From Nymphaea colorata (taxonomy: Eukaryota; Streptophyta; Magnoliopsida; Nymphaeales; Nymphaeaceae): DNA of 64,000 nt. The number at the start of each line of letters is the position of its first letter. The first letter of the stretch is position 1. Location of the stretch: assembly GCF_008831285.2 (NCBI RefSeq), contig NC_045148.1, forward strand, positions 22,820,283 to 22,884,282. Reading direction: 5' to 3'. Positions 19,472-28,251 of this stretch are shown one piece after another. The translations under genes were made by a program, and so were the position numbers. The notes under the pieces are model-generated. The model was given only the letters and a program-made list of their open reading frames with translations. It did no database searches and had not been told where the DNA came from.

Positions 19472-20946
19472 GTAAGTGATTCTTCTTGCTCATTCTTTAC
19501 CCTTCATCTTGACACATGGCACGATCCTGTTGAGTTAGAGAGTAGCTTGAGAGAGAGAGAAGCCAGCTCGTCATCCCCCTCCACTCTCTTTTCCACATTT
19601 GGTGGATCGCCCACCATTTGGTGAGAAAATCAAGGAGAAGATTGATTAGCTAGGATTGATCTCCAATAATTTAGGATCTAGCTCTTCATCCTCTCGCCAA
19701 GTGTCCTTTCTAGAAGCCTTTAGAAGTCTCTCCCCTCCAGCTCGCCGTCCACCTCACCACATTTGTTGCGCCACCTAGCTAGACACCTCACCACCTTTCC
19801 CTATCCTCTCTCCTAACATCTAGGAGATAGCCTCTACGTATCTGCCACCTAGCCTTCACTTTAGCTAGGAACTCTCCCAGCCACACACCTCAGCAACCAA
19901 TCCGCCACCTCACCTAGACACCTCACCGAATCCCTAGCCTCTCTCCTACTTACTTGGGAGATAGCCCTTCTAGAAGTGCCACCTCGCCTAGCATCTTGGA
20001 GCTTGATCCCTTGTGATATCTTCTCCATATCCTCTGCCCCCTTATCCTCCACCGAGCCTACCTAATTCACACTTGAGTTACCTCAAGTTACCGCCACCCA
20101 TTTCCATTTCCCCTTAGTCTAGGCGCCTAAACCTACCCTAGCTACTTTGTAGGAACCCACGAATTAGGCCCTTCCCTTCAACCGGTCAACCTAGGATTTG
20201 AACCTTAGGACCCACCTTGCCTAACCTTCCATTACCCCAGCTCATTGGCCGAACCTAGCCCGGGCGCACCTGGTCCCACCTAGCCCGAGCTCACCCTGCC
20301 CAAGACCCGCACCTAGTTGGTTCCAACCCTAGTCCACAAGGAAGTCCGCCTAGTGCATCCTTGAGAGTCTTGGAACCGGCGGGTCTTGCCCCAGCCATCT
20401 CCGGCATCCTCCGGCCACTTCCGGTGACCTCTGCTCCTTTTCTGGCCATTATTCCGGTGGACATTCCAGCTGGTCCCGTCCCCATAAGGCGTCTGCAATT
20501 GAAGCTCCTAGGTGATCACCGGCGAGCGTCTCTTCAACCGGTTCCTTTCTCGGCACGTCTACCACACCGGCGCGCCCGTTCCAGTCATCTCCGGTCAGCG
20601 CCGGCCACCTCCGGTCACGCTGCTATTTTTCCGGTGACATTTTCCGGTGAAGAACCAGCAGGTCCCCAAGTCAGCCAGCAAGTGTATGGAGAGCTCCTAG
20701 GCGATTTCAGCAAGGAGATTCCTCAATCACGCGACCCTTGGAGCGCTCTCAACCACCGACCGGCGTCTTCATCATTGGAGCCACAGCCCTACGCCGGCCT
20801 TTCCTCTTGTGTTGCTGTTAGTGCCCGAGTGTGGAATCTCACCTCGTGGCTTGAGACTTGATTCGCCAAGCTTGCCTTGGCTGGTACATTCTCCCCCTCT
20901 CTTTAGAACCGCGGTTGGGAGTATTTGTTTTCGTATTTGTTTTCAG
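19472..20946 (+). other. Putative LTR-internal intron of element C (copy at 26480-27954)
   Basis: TTTTG|GTAAGT opens and TTTGTTTTCAG|CC closes a 1475-nt interval, the same length in both LTRs. The ends match the chromovirus LTR sites although the interior is unrelated, being CCGG-rich. Splicing is inferred. Confidence 0.45.
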
Positions 20947-21356
20947 CCCGGCTACGGCCATCATTGTGCGAAGAGGTACCTCGGAGGCTCCAAGCCGAAG
21001 ACACGCCTCTAGCCAACCTAGCCTCCTACGGGTGGGTGTGGTTTGATTCGATTAGGTTTGGTTTGCATGGTTTGTTTGAGTGAGTTTTGAGTGTTTTATC
21101 AAATGTATCGCTTCCGCTTGTATTAGCCTCACAGCTCTTAGATTTGTGTAGTAGGATTTGCTTGGGTTTGGGATTAGCCATTCTTGTATTCCACTGCCTA
21201 TTTGGGATTTTTAAGTTGGGGTCCTGTCCGACTGGGTAGTGTCTCTGTATTTAACTTGTCCTAGGAAAGTCTTCTGGTTGATCCAAGGTGATCTTGGTGG
21301 TAGGCACGGCCGTCGGCTTCAAACTTTGGTCGGCCACGGGCAAGACCCTTCCAATT

Positions 21357-21368
21357 TGGTATCAGAGC
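21357..21368 (+). promoter_or_regulatory. Primer-binding site 1 of element C
   Basis: TGGTATCAGAGC, three bases after the LTR terminus CCA, matches the 3' end of initiator-Met tRNA. Confidence 0.88.
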
Positions 21369-21469
21369 CTCCTTGGAGCAACAGTAAGCAAGTACAGTCC
21401 TCTCGACAGAAGAGACAGTTTCCAGCTATTGCTTAGACGGCTTCCTGTGGTGCAGCCACCTTGAACCGA

Positions 21470-21502
21470 CTGATACCAAATCTACCAATTTGGTATCAGA
21501 GC
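21470..21502 (+). promoter_or_regulatory. Second PBS copy of element C, inside a perfect inverted repeat
   Basis: CTGATACCAAAT (21470-21481), a six-base spacer, then ATTTGGTATCAG (21488-21499) are perfect 12-bp inverted arms. The second arm contains most of PBS copy 2 (21491-21502). The first arm is an antisense copy of the PBS, so the RNA could hide this copy in a hairpin. Confidence 0.85.
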
Positions 21503-21968
21503 CTCCTTGGAGCAGCAGGAAGCAAGCAGTAACCTCTTGAAGGCAGTAGAAGACAGATTAGCCAGCTTTCGATTTCAGCAGTTTTCAGGATTTCGTTTTC
21601 AGAACTAGGCGAATTGCGGTTTTCTGGTCTGTAACAGTCAGCGTCAGTGTATCAGCGATTTCAGGGGGCAAACGAAGTCGGATTTGCCTAAAATTTGGTG
21701 AACAGACTCGTAATCATATGTGCTACAAAAGTTGTTTAGGGCTTCAGAATAGATTCTGCCCTTAACTAGACGCTTTTGGCCTCGCAACGTGTTAAAAGCC
21801 TGAACGGACAGAACCTGTCCGCGAGAGCAGTTCGGCCAGAGGATTACGTAGTTTCAGTGACTTCCCGAGGTCGAAACGAGCTGAAATTTTCAGCATAGTC
21901 AGATAACTATATCCTCTTAGTGCTGACAAAATGTGAAGTCAAAAATCCACTGTTGGATATTGCTGTGT

Positions 21969-22295
21969 GTAAGTCATTAGGCTGCCTAAAAACAGTCTGG
22001 ACTAAGGGTGTGTACACCGCACCACCCTAGGGAACTTGAGCTCGAAGTTGCTGTCGAGGCATCAGGTGGATGCGACAGTTAGGCCTCCCATTTTAGGCCC
22101 AACTAAGAGCGAGAGATAGTCACCGAGGTGCCAGGCGGGCACGGTGACAGGCGGAACTAGTTTCCTTCTCCCTTAGCGCACACAAGGCAGAAGTGTGGCT
22201 GATAGACAAGGGCAGAACAACAGTTTACAGCAGGTTCTTCGCAGCATAGGATTTTTTCTTTAAGAGTGGCAGTGTGTCAGTGTGTTTGGTTTCAG
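21969..22295 (+). other. Putative leader intron of element C
   Basis: ATATTGC...GTAAGT donor-like and GGTTTCAG acceptor-like sites match those of D (32199-32513) and G (56589-56916) in place and flanking motif. The 327-nt interval contains both AGGYG hairpins and lies wholly upstream of the ORF start. Splicing is inferred. Confidence 0.45.
22051..22148 (+). ncRNA. Tandem AGGYG-loop hairpins in the C leader (candidate packaging signal)
   Basis: Hairpin 1: outer CTGTC (22051-22055)/GACAG (22074-22078), 5' bulge GAG, inner GCATC/GATGC, loop AGGTG. Hairpin 2: outer GTCACC (22119-22124)/GGTGAC (22143-22148), 5' bulge GAG, inner GTGCC/GGCAC, loop AGGCG. Same architecture, different stem sequences, constant bulge and loop. 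A protein-binding role is inferred. Confidence 0.65.
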
Positions 22296-22338
22296 CAGTA
22301 GCATAGGATTTGTTTTGGCAGTTTGCTTGCTAGAATAG

Positions 22339-23739
22339 ATGACGGATATAGGTGCCCGTCTGGAAGGGTCCAGAATGGACCTGTTTCTAAGCGCCTACGA
22401 GAATGGAAAGTACATAGGGAGACTTTGGTTAGTCCGAGGGGAGACTTGGAACCAAGGGCCAAGTTATATATACATCAAGGCTGGTAGCTCGCCCTACTGC
22501 GATTGGGTTATACAACACCCTAGTGTACAAGGGTGCCATTTTCAATTGGCAATCGATAAAGTTGCTCGTAACATCTGGATCATCAATGACACAGACACGG
22601 GTAGACTTAGTGTTGCTGGTCATGGGGAGATATTTCAACGTTGGGTGCAAATCTATCCAGGTGAAGTCATCAAAGTAGGATCTATGGACCATTATTTCGT
22701 GTTGACAAAAAGAACCTCTTATGTGGCCACAGAGCAAAGAGAGCCTCACATGGAGCGTAGTGAAGCACAAACCATTCCTCACATAGTAGGGACACCACCT
22801 CTTGAGAAAGACTCAACCAAAGAGAAAGAAATACATCATACGAGTCACGAGTGGGAGAAGTATGATCAAACACTCAAGGAAATCAAGGAAATGTTGAAAG
22901 CCTTGACCCCTACTAAGGAAAGAGGAAATCATGTAAAGCCGCAACCACTTCCACGAAAAACGGGCAATGCTCAAACTTATAGGAGGATCTATTCAAATAA
23001 AGGTCTCCTTCCCAAGCCCGGACCTCTTCAAGGAGAGACGCAAACTATGACTACACAGAATGCCATTTCTACTTATAAGGTCATAGCCCATCCAAAAGAG
23101 ACTAAACCAGGCGTTCAACCAAAGCCAGCAGAGGAAAAGGGCACTACAAAGCCCAAGGTGGATGCGGAAGCGACGAGTCGAGTTCTATCAAAGGGGTGTG
23201 AAAGCAAAGACAATCTCGACACATTACCTCTTGGTAAGGCGGTGCATAATACCAAGGATGTTGAGTCAATCGCATCATGGACCACCCAGCAAATTTTGGA
23301 TGAGATTGATCTCCTATGTCAGGATTTCGATCTAAGTGAGGAACCCGCACCTAGTGTGATACAGTTAGTCTCACAAGAAGATCAACTTAAGAATATAAGG
23401 CAGGGATCCAGTTCGACATCCATACCAGGCCAACAACAGGATGAGTCTTTAAGGTGTCAAGCTCCACCCACGAGAGAAAAAGAAGAAGAACCTTATGAGC
23501 TTGAACCCCTTGAGCACATACTTCCAAATGATACAGTGGAATTAATCAGATACCGATTACAGGAAGAACTCATTCTAGATGGAAACGGGCCCCTCGACGA
23601 TGAAAGCATAGGATCCAACTCCGGAGATGCCCCCATGGAGATGGAAGAAGTAGGGCATCCCACCAAGGAAGAAAGTATGCAACCTCCTCCTCTTCCTGCC
23701 CAAGATAACATAGAATCTCAGGAGGGTGGTGTGAACTAG
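22339..23739 (+). CDS. ORF1 of element C: FHA-like domain plus disordered region
   Basis: 466 aa. Residues about 27-122 read like a forkhead-associated (FHA) beta-sandwich: YIYIKAGSS, DWVIQHPSVQGCHFQL (position of the FHA Ser-x-x-His loop), IWIINDTDTGRLSV, then YPGEVIKVGSMDHYFVL (the usual late Gly-Asp/Glu-x-Ile-x-x-Gly strand). The phosphopeptide-binding Arg, Ser and Asn are not clearly kept, so phospho-Thr binding is doubtful. The rest is polar and largely disordered, with an acidic C-terminal third. It lacks capsid, knuckle and enzyme motifs. It ends at TAG 23737-23739, with ORF2 continuing in the same frame. Alternative: a highly diverged structural Gag with only chance FHA likeness. A role as partner of the helper element's Gag is possible but unproven. 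Confidence 0.7.
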   Translation: MTDIGARLEGSRMDLFLSAYENGKYIGRLWLVRGETWNQGPSYIYIKAGSSPYCDWVIQHPSVQGCHFQLAIDKVARNIWIINDTDTGRLSVAGHGEIFQRWVQIYPGEVIKVGSMDHYFVLTKRTSYVATEQREPHMERSEAQTIPHIVGTPPLEKDSTKEKEIHHTSHEWEKYDQTLKEIKEMLKALTPTKERGNHVKPQPLPRKTGNAQTYRRIYSNKGLLPKPGPLQGETQTMTTQNAISTYKVIAHPKETKPGVQPKPAEEKGTTKPKVDAEATSRVLSKGCESKDNLDTLPLGKAVHNTKDVESIASWTTQQILDEIDLLCQDFDLSEEPAPSVIQLVSQEDQLKNIRQGSSSTSIPGQQQDESLRCQAPPTREKEEEPYELEPLEHILPNDTVELIRYRLQEELILDGNGPLDDESIGSNSGDAPMEMEEVGHPTKEESMQPPPLPAQDNIESQEGGVN

Positions 23740-23772
23740 AATCTCTCAAAATCTTCTTGTACAAAGACACGG

Positions 23773-25119
23773 ATGAAGCTCCAACAATGGGCGACCCAAG
23801 TAATAGCAAGTGAAAGTCCACGACAACCACAAGAGAGCCAAGTTTGTGGGTTGATCCGAACAAAATCTAAAGAGGTCGCCACATACCAAAGGAAAAAGAA
23901 GAGCCCTGGCAAACCCGGACTCGGACAAAGAAGTAAGCCGTCCACTATCCGAGAATTGTTAGAAGAAGAAATTTTGGCGACATCAGATGCAATCCTCCCC
24001 GAGTCAGAAAGTGATGACATGAGCAGCTCAGAGGACCACCTTGATAGTACGAGCATCTACCCGAACATCAACCCAGAGAAAAACCACTACAACGAGGTAG
24101 ATCGAGTAACCCTTAGTGCACATTCAGAACAATGCAAAGTCGAAGGGTACTCACGGGCCGCCTTAGTCTCTCCACAAAGTCAGATACATCCTAAGGAGGG
24201 TGGCCATCACCCATTCAGCAAAACGACACTGGGACACTACATTGAAAAGCTTTATCCAGAGCGATGGAGAGCTTATCAGTTTCCAGACTCTCCAAATTGC
24301 AGCCGAGAGTTGTGGAATCCTTTCACCCCACGTGGAACATGCACGACAGAGTCACCCTTAGCCGTAGACTCTGAAAGAAGAAACACAGCGAAGGCACTTC
24401 AGAATATAACAAAGGATAAAGAACGAGCATTAGGCATAGTGGAGCAACAAGCTCCACGAACGGGCCGCAGGCTGTGGCAAGCCCACGATCTTGGCAAGGT
24501 CACTCCACAGTTTGAGGGTACAGAAATAAGCGAACAGCTGCAAGGGCAGCATAGTATTTATATCGGGCACCCGCCTCGCGACTATGGTCCAGGGCAATCG
24601 CGACTCAGCCGAATGGAACGAAGAGATAGAATGACTCGGGCGATTACTAAGGTCTACTCTAGAGGCCCGAGAAGGTGTTTCCTCTACCTGAGAAACTCTT
24701 TAGAGGTACTACCTAGAGACTATGGACCAAAGAGGAAACGGAAAGAAGAGAGTGGCTGCGAGCAAGCTCACCAAAAGAAATCTTCGTTAAGAGCTTGGGG
24801 ACAAGCTCCATTTCAGGAGGGTGAATCTGATACGGGTCAGCCTTCGACTTGCCCGAGAGCAGCCACTAATGAGATTAAAGCAGCCAAAGCGGGCGAAGCA
24901 AGGCTGCCCTTCATGTGGAATCAGGCCCTTCATGGCCGTGTTGACGCCAAAATGGGTCAAGAGGGAGGAGTGGGAGGCGTAGAGCAGCTGGTGCAATCCT
25001 TGCACGCAAATGGAATTCAGCTTAGAATTGAAGCCGAGGGAGGAGCGGGAGGAGAGGCAACGACTCTAAGCAAGGCTCTTGAATACCAAGGCGGTGGGTT
25101 GAGTCCAAGTCCGGTCTAG
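23773..25119 (+). CDS. ORF2 of element C: basic protein with an LTR-encoded Gly-rich tail
   Basis: 448 aa from the first ATG after the ORF1 TAG. There is no other stop between the two, so ORF1+TAG+ORF2 form one 927-codon frame (22339-25119). It is basic, with KKKSPGKPGLGQR, LEEEILATSD, a nuclear-signal-like PKRKRKEE (near residue 318), and from 24828 a tail encoded by the 3' LTR containing EGGVGGVEQL and EGGAGGEATT. That tail resembles the GGAGGA tail of the chromoviruses. I recognise no enzyme fold. Confidence 0.65.
   Translation: MKLQQWATQVIASESPRQPQESQVCGLIRTKSKEVATYQRKKKSPGKPGLGQRSKPSTIRELLEEEILATSDAILPESESDDMSSSEDHLDSTSIYPNINPEKNHYNEVDRVTLSAHSEQCKVEGYSRAALVSPQSQIHPKEGGHHPFSKTTLGHYIEKLYPERWRAYQFPDSPNCSRELWNPFTPRGTCTTESPLAVDSERRNTAKALQNITKDKERALGIVEQQAPRTGRRLWQAHDLGKVTPQFEGTEISEQLQGQHSIYIGHPPRDYGPGQSRLSRMERRDRMTRAITKVYSRGPRRCFLYLRNSLEVLPRDYGPKRKRKEESGCEQAHQKKSSLRAWGQAPFQEGESDTGQPSTCPRAATNEIKAAKAGEARLPFMWNQALHGRVDAKMGQEGGVGGVEQLVQSLHANGIQLRIEAEGGAGGEATTLSKALEYQGGGLSPSPV
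24813..24827 (+). promoter_or_regulatory. Polypurine tract of element C
   Basis: TCAGGAGGGTGAATC precedes TGATACGG of the 3' LTR. It is weaker than the chromovirus tract but shares GAGGG and the final GAATC. Confidence 0.75.
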
Positions 25120-28100
25120 TCCAGCCTAGGTCTTCGCTAAACCCAGTCACTTAGGGTCAGCCTAGGGCGAGCCTAGGCAATTCGTGGTCCAAGTCGAGTC
25201 CAAGCACACGCGGGCTAGAGGAGGACTGGCTCTAGGAATGAGACTTTAAGTCTCGAGAGTGTTTTTGTGCGTTTTTACTTAAGTTTTAGTGTGCGCATTA
25301 GCTTTGATTTAAATTCCGTTTTGGGTTTCGTTTTTGAGGTTTGGATCACATGTTTAGATCCACTTTTGATTCAGAGCTATAAATACTTTGTACTCCTTTG
25401 TTTTGGTATGCAATTTTTGGAGGCTTTTGAACAATTGGGAATGAAATTTGAGTAATTTAGTGAAATTAGCTTCTCTCTCCTCTCCTCGAGTTCTCTTCTC
25501 CTCCATGCGTTCTTCTCTAGACTGTAGTTCTGTAGCTTAGGTAGAACAGCAGCCATTGCTGCAACACCTCGAGGTCAAGACCCTCAACCCGCGGCTTCTT
25601 CTTCTTCTCCTTGGTTTCTTTGCTCTTCTCCTCCACTCGGCCAAAGGTTGATCGGCTTTGGGAGTCTCCAAGTGCTCGGCGCAAGGTAGCTCTTCCTCCC
25701 GGTTTTTCCCCACTTCAATCCAAGGCGTCCACGGTGCAACCGAGCTCTTCCACCAGCAAGGTTAATGGCCACGACTCCAGCAGGGCAGGTCTTCATTGTT
25801 CTAGGCGACTAGAGAAAGAAGACATTCATCCACAGATCGAGATCAAGAGGTAAGCATCCTTAACGAGGAAGAAAGGGGGTGCAACGACGTTGCTGCTCTT
25901 TGACATTGGGTCCGGCTTAGAGAGGAAAAGTTTGTTGGAATTCCAGCCGGTGATCTCTTCCTTTCCACGGTGGAAACCAGTTTCAAAGCGTTTCTTATGA
26001 GTCACTCACTTTCCCCTTGATTAATTACGTAGATCCTTCGATTTCATGCATAAAACCAGCATTTGAACCGTGGATTTGAATTCAAAATCAGCCACGGTCC
26101 AGTTCTGTAAGTCTCGCTAAAAAAGTCAGAAAAAGAGAAAGAAAAAAGGGCAAGAAAACAAAAGAAAAAGAAAAGAAAAGAAAAGAAAAGAATCTGCCCA
26201 AGAAAGAATTAGAAAAATGGCAATCTAGCGAGCATTCTCAATTTTCCGGCGCACATTTGGGCGTCCGGCCACCGCTGCTTCAATTTTGGTTAACATTCTC
26301 GATTTTCCGGTGAACTCCGGCAGAGGACAGCCAGCCAAGACGAACCTATCTTGCTACATTTGGCGGATTACAGCTGCATTGGGTGTTCTTGGTGAGAATT
26401 GGGAAAAACCGGCCAACATTTGGGGAAGAATTCTTACCGCCGGCAAGCTTGGGGAAACCCTAGTCGATCTTCAATTTTGGTAAGTGATTCTTCTTGCTCA
26501 TTCTTTACCCTTCATCTTGACACATGGCACGATCCTGTTGAGTTAGAGAGTAGCTTGAGAGAGAGAGAAGCCAGCTCGTCATCCCCCTCCACTCTCTTTT
26601 CCACATTTGGTGGATCGCCCACCATTTGGTGAGAAAATCAAGGAGAAGATTGATTAGCTAGGATTGATCTCCAATAATTTAGGATCTAGCTCTTCATCCT
26701 CTCGCCAAGTGTCCTTTCTAGAAGCCTTTAGAAGTCTCTCCCCTCCAGCTCGCCGTCCACCTCACCACATTTGTTGCGCCACCTAGCTAGACACCTCACC
26801 ACCTTTCCCTATCCTCTCTCCTAACATCTAGGAGATAGCCTCTACGTATCTGCCACCTAGCCTTCACTTTAGCTAGGAACTCTCCCAGCCACACACCTCA
26901 GCAACCAATCCGCCACCTCACCTAGACACCTCACCGAATCCCTAGCCTCTCTCCTACTTACTTGGGAGATAGCCCTTCTAGAAGTGCCACCTCGCCTAGC
27001 ATCTTGGAGCTTGATCCCTTGTGATATCTTCTCCATATCCTCTGCCCCCTTATCCTCCACCGAGCCTACCTAATTCACACTTGAGTTACCTCAAGTTACC
27101 GCCACCCATTTCCATTTCCCCTTAGTCTAGGCGCCTAAACCTACCCTAGCTACTTTGTAGGAACCCACGAATTAGGCCCTTCCCTTCAACCGGTCAACCT
27201 AGGATTTGAACCTTAGGACCCACCTTGCCTAACCTTCCATTACCCCAGCTCATTGGCCGAACCTAGCCCGGGCGCACCTGGTCCCACCTAGCCCGAGCTC
27301 ACCCTGCCCAAGACCCGCACCTAGTTGGTTCCAACCCTAGTCCACAAGGAAGTCCGCCTAGTGCATCCTTGAGAGTCTTGGAACCGGCGGGTCTTGCCCC
27401 AGCCATCTCCGGCATCCTCCGGCCACTTCCGGTGACCTCTGCTCCTTTTCTGGCCATTATTCCGGTGGACATTCCAGCTGGTCCCGTCCCCATAAGGCGT
27501 CTGCAATTGAAGCTCCTAGGTGATCACCGGCGAGCGTCTCTTCAACCGGTTCCTTTCTCGGCGCGTCTACCACACCGGCGCGCCCGTTCCAGTCATCTCC
27601 GGTCAGCGCCGGCCACCTCCGGTCACGCTGCTATTTTTCCGGTGACATTTTCCGGCGAAGAACCAGCAGGTCCCCAAGTCAGCCAGCAAGTGTATGGAGA
27701 GCTCCTAGGCGATTTCAGCAAGGAGATTCCTCAATCACGCGACCCTTGGAGCGCTCTCAACCACCGACCGGCGTCTTCATCATTGGAGCCACAGCCCTAC
27801 GCCGGCCTTTCCTCTTGTGTTGCTGTTAGTGCCCGAGTGTGGAATCTCACCTCGTGGCTTGAGACTTGATTCGCCAAGCTTGCCTTGGCTGGTACATTCT
27901 CCCCCTCTCTTTAGAACCGCGGTTGGGAGTATTTGTTTTCGTATTTGTTTTCAGCCCGGCTACGGCCATCATTGTGCGAAGAGGTACCTCGGAGGCTCCA
28001 AGCCGAAGACACGCCTCTAGCCAACCTAGCCTCCTACGGGTGGGTGTGGTTTGATTCGATGAGGTTTGGTTTGCATGGTTTGTTTGAGTGAGTTTTGAGT

Positions 28101-28251
28101 GTTTTATCAAATGTATCGCTTCCGCTTGTATTAGCCTCACAGCTCTTAGATTTGTGTAGTAGGATTTGCTTGGGTTTGGGATTAGCCATTCTTGTATTCT
28201 GCTGCCTATTTGGGATTTTTAAGTCGGGGTCCTGTCCGACTGGGTAGTGTC
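24828..28251 (+). repeat. 3' LTR of element C, first part (to the D insertion)
   Basis: 3424 bp nearly identical to 17820-21243. The first 292 bp encode the ORF2 tail. It breaks at 'gggtagtgtc', where element D inserted. Confidence 0.92.
28247..28251. repeat. Target-site duplication GTGTC of element D (partner 41340-41344)
   Basis: One GTGTC exists at the same place in the intact 5' LTR of C ('gggtagtgtctctg'), so the empty site is visible inside the window. Confidence 0.92.

Larger units (their letters stand above)
17820..21353 (+). repeat. 5' LTR of element C (3534 bp)
   Basis: Most of its sequence is unlike the chromovirus LTRs, but it keeps their ordered landmarks: tail-coding start with GGAGGEAT, TATAAATA at 18370-18377, GGTAAGT donor-like site (intron start 19472), GCCAAG-cttgc-CTTGGC hairpin 20865-20881, TTTTCAG acceptor-like site ending 20946, GGC-TACG-GCC hairpin 20950-20959, and a tggtttgctcg-like late block. 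It has no AGGNG array. A 166-codon open frame at 20361-20861 has no recognisable motif and is repeated in the other LTR only because LTRs are copies. Confidence 0.9.
21354..22338 (+). other. Leader of element C: two PBS, splice-like sites and hairpins
   Basis: It holds PBS copies at 21357 and 21491; the hairpin CGGACAG-aac-CTGTCCG (21805-21821); the palindrome GCTGAAAtTTTCAGC (about 21880-21894); donor-like GTAAGT at 21969; two AGGYG hairpins (22051-22078, 22119-22148); the block 'aagagtggcagtgtgtcagt' shared with D and G; and acceptor-like GGTTTCAG ending 22295. The ATG follows at 22339. No coding sequence is supported. Confidence 0.7.

Noticed and set aside
20361-20861. 166-codon ORF in the C 5' LTR, nearly identical at 27369-27869
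   Set aside because: The duplicate exists because the two LTRs are copies, not through selection. Its composition reflects CCGG-rich repeats, and it lies inside the putative intron with no recognisable domain.
23737-23739. Programmed TAG readthrough in C as an established feature
   Set aside because: Only one copy is visible and the 3' context does not fit the known CARYYA plant-virus signal. Left as a hypothesis in Part 2.
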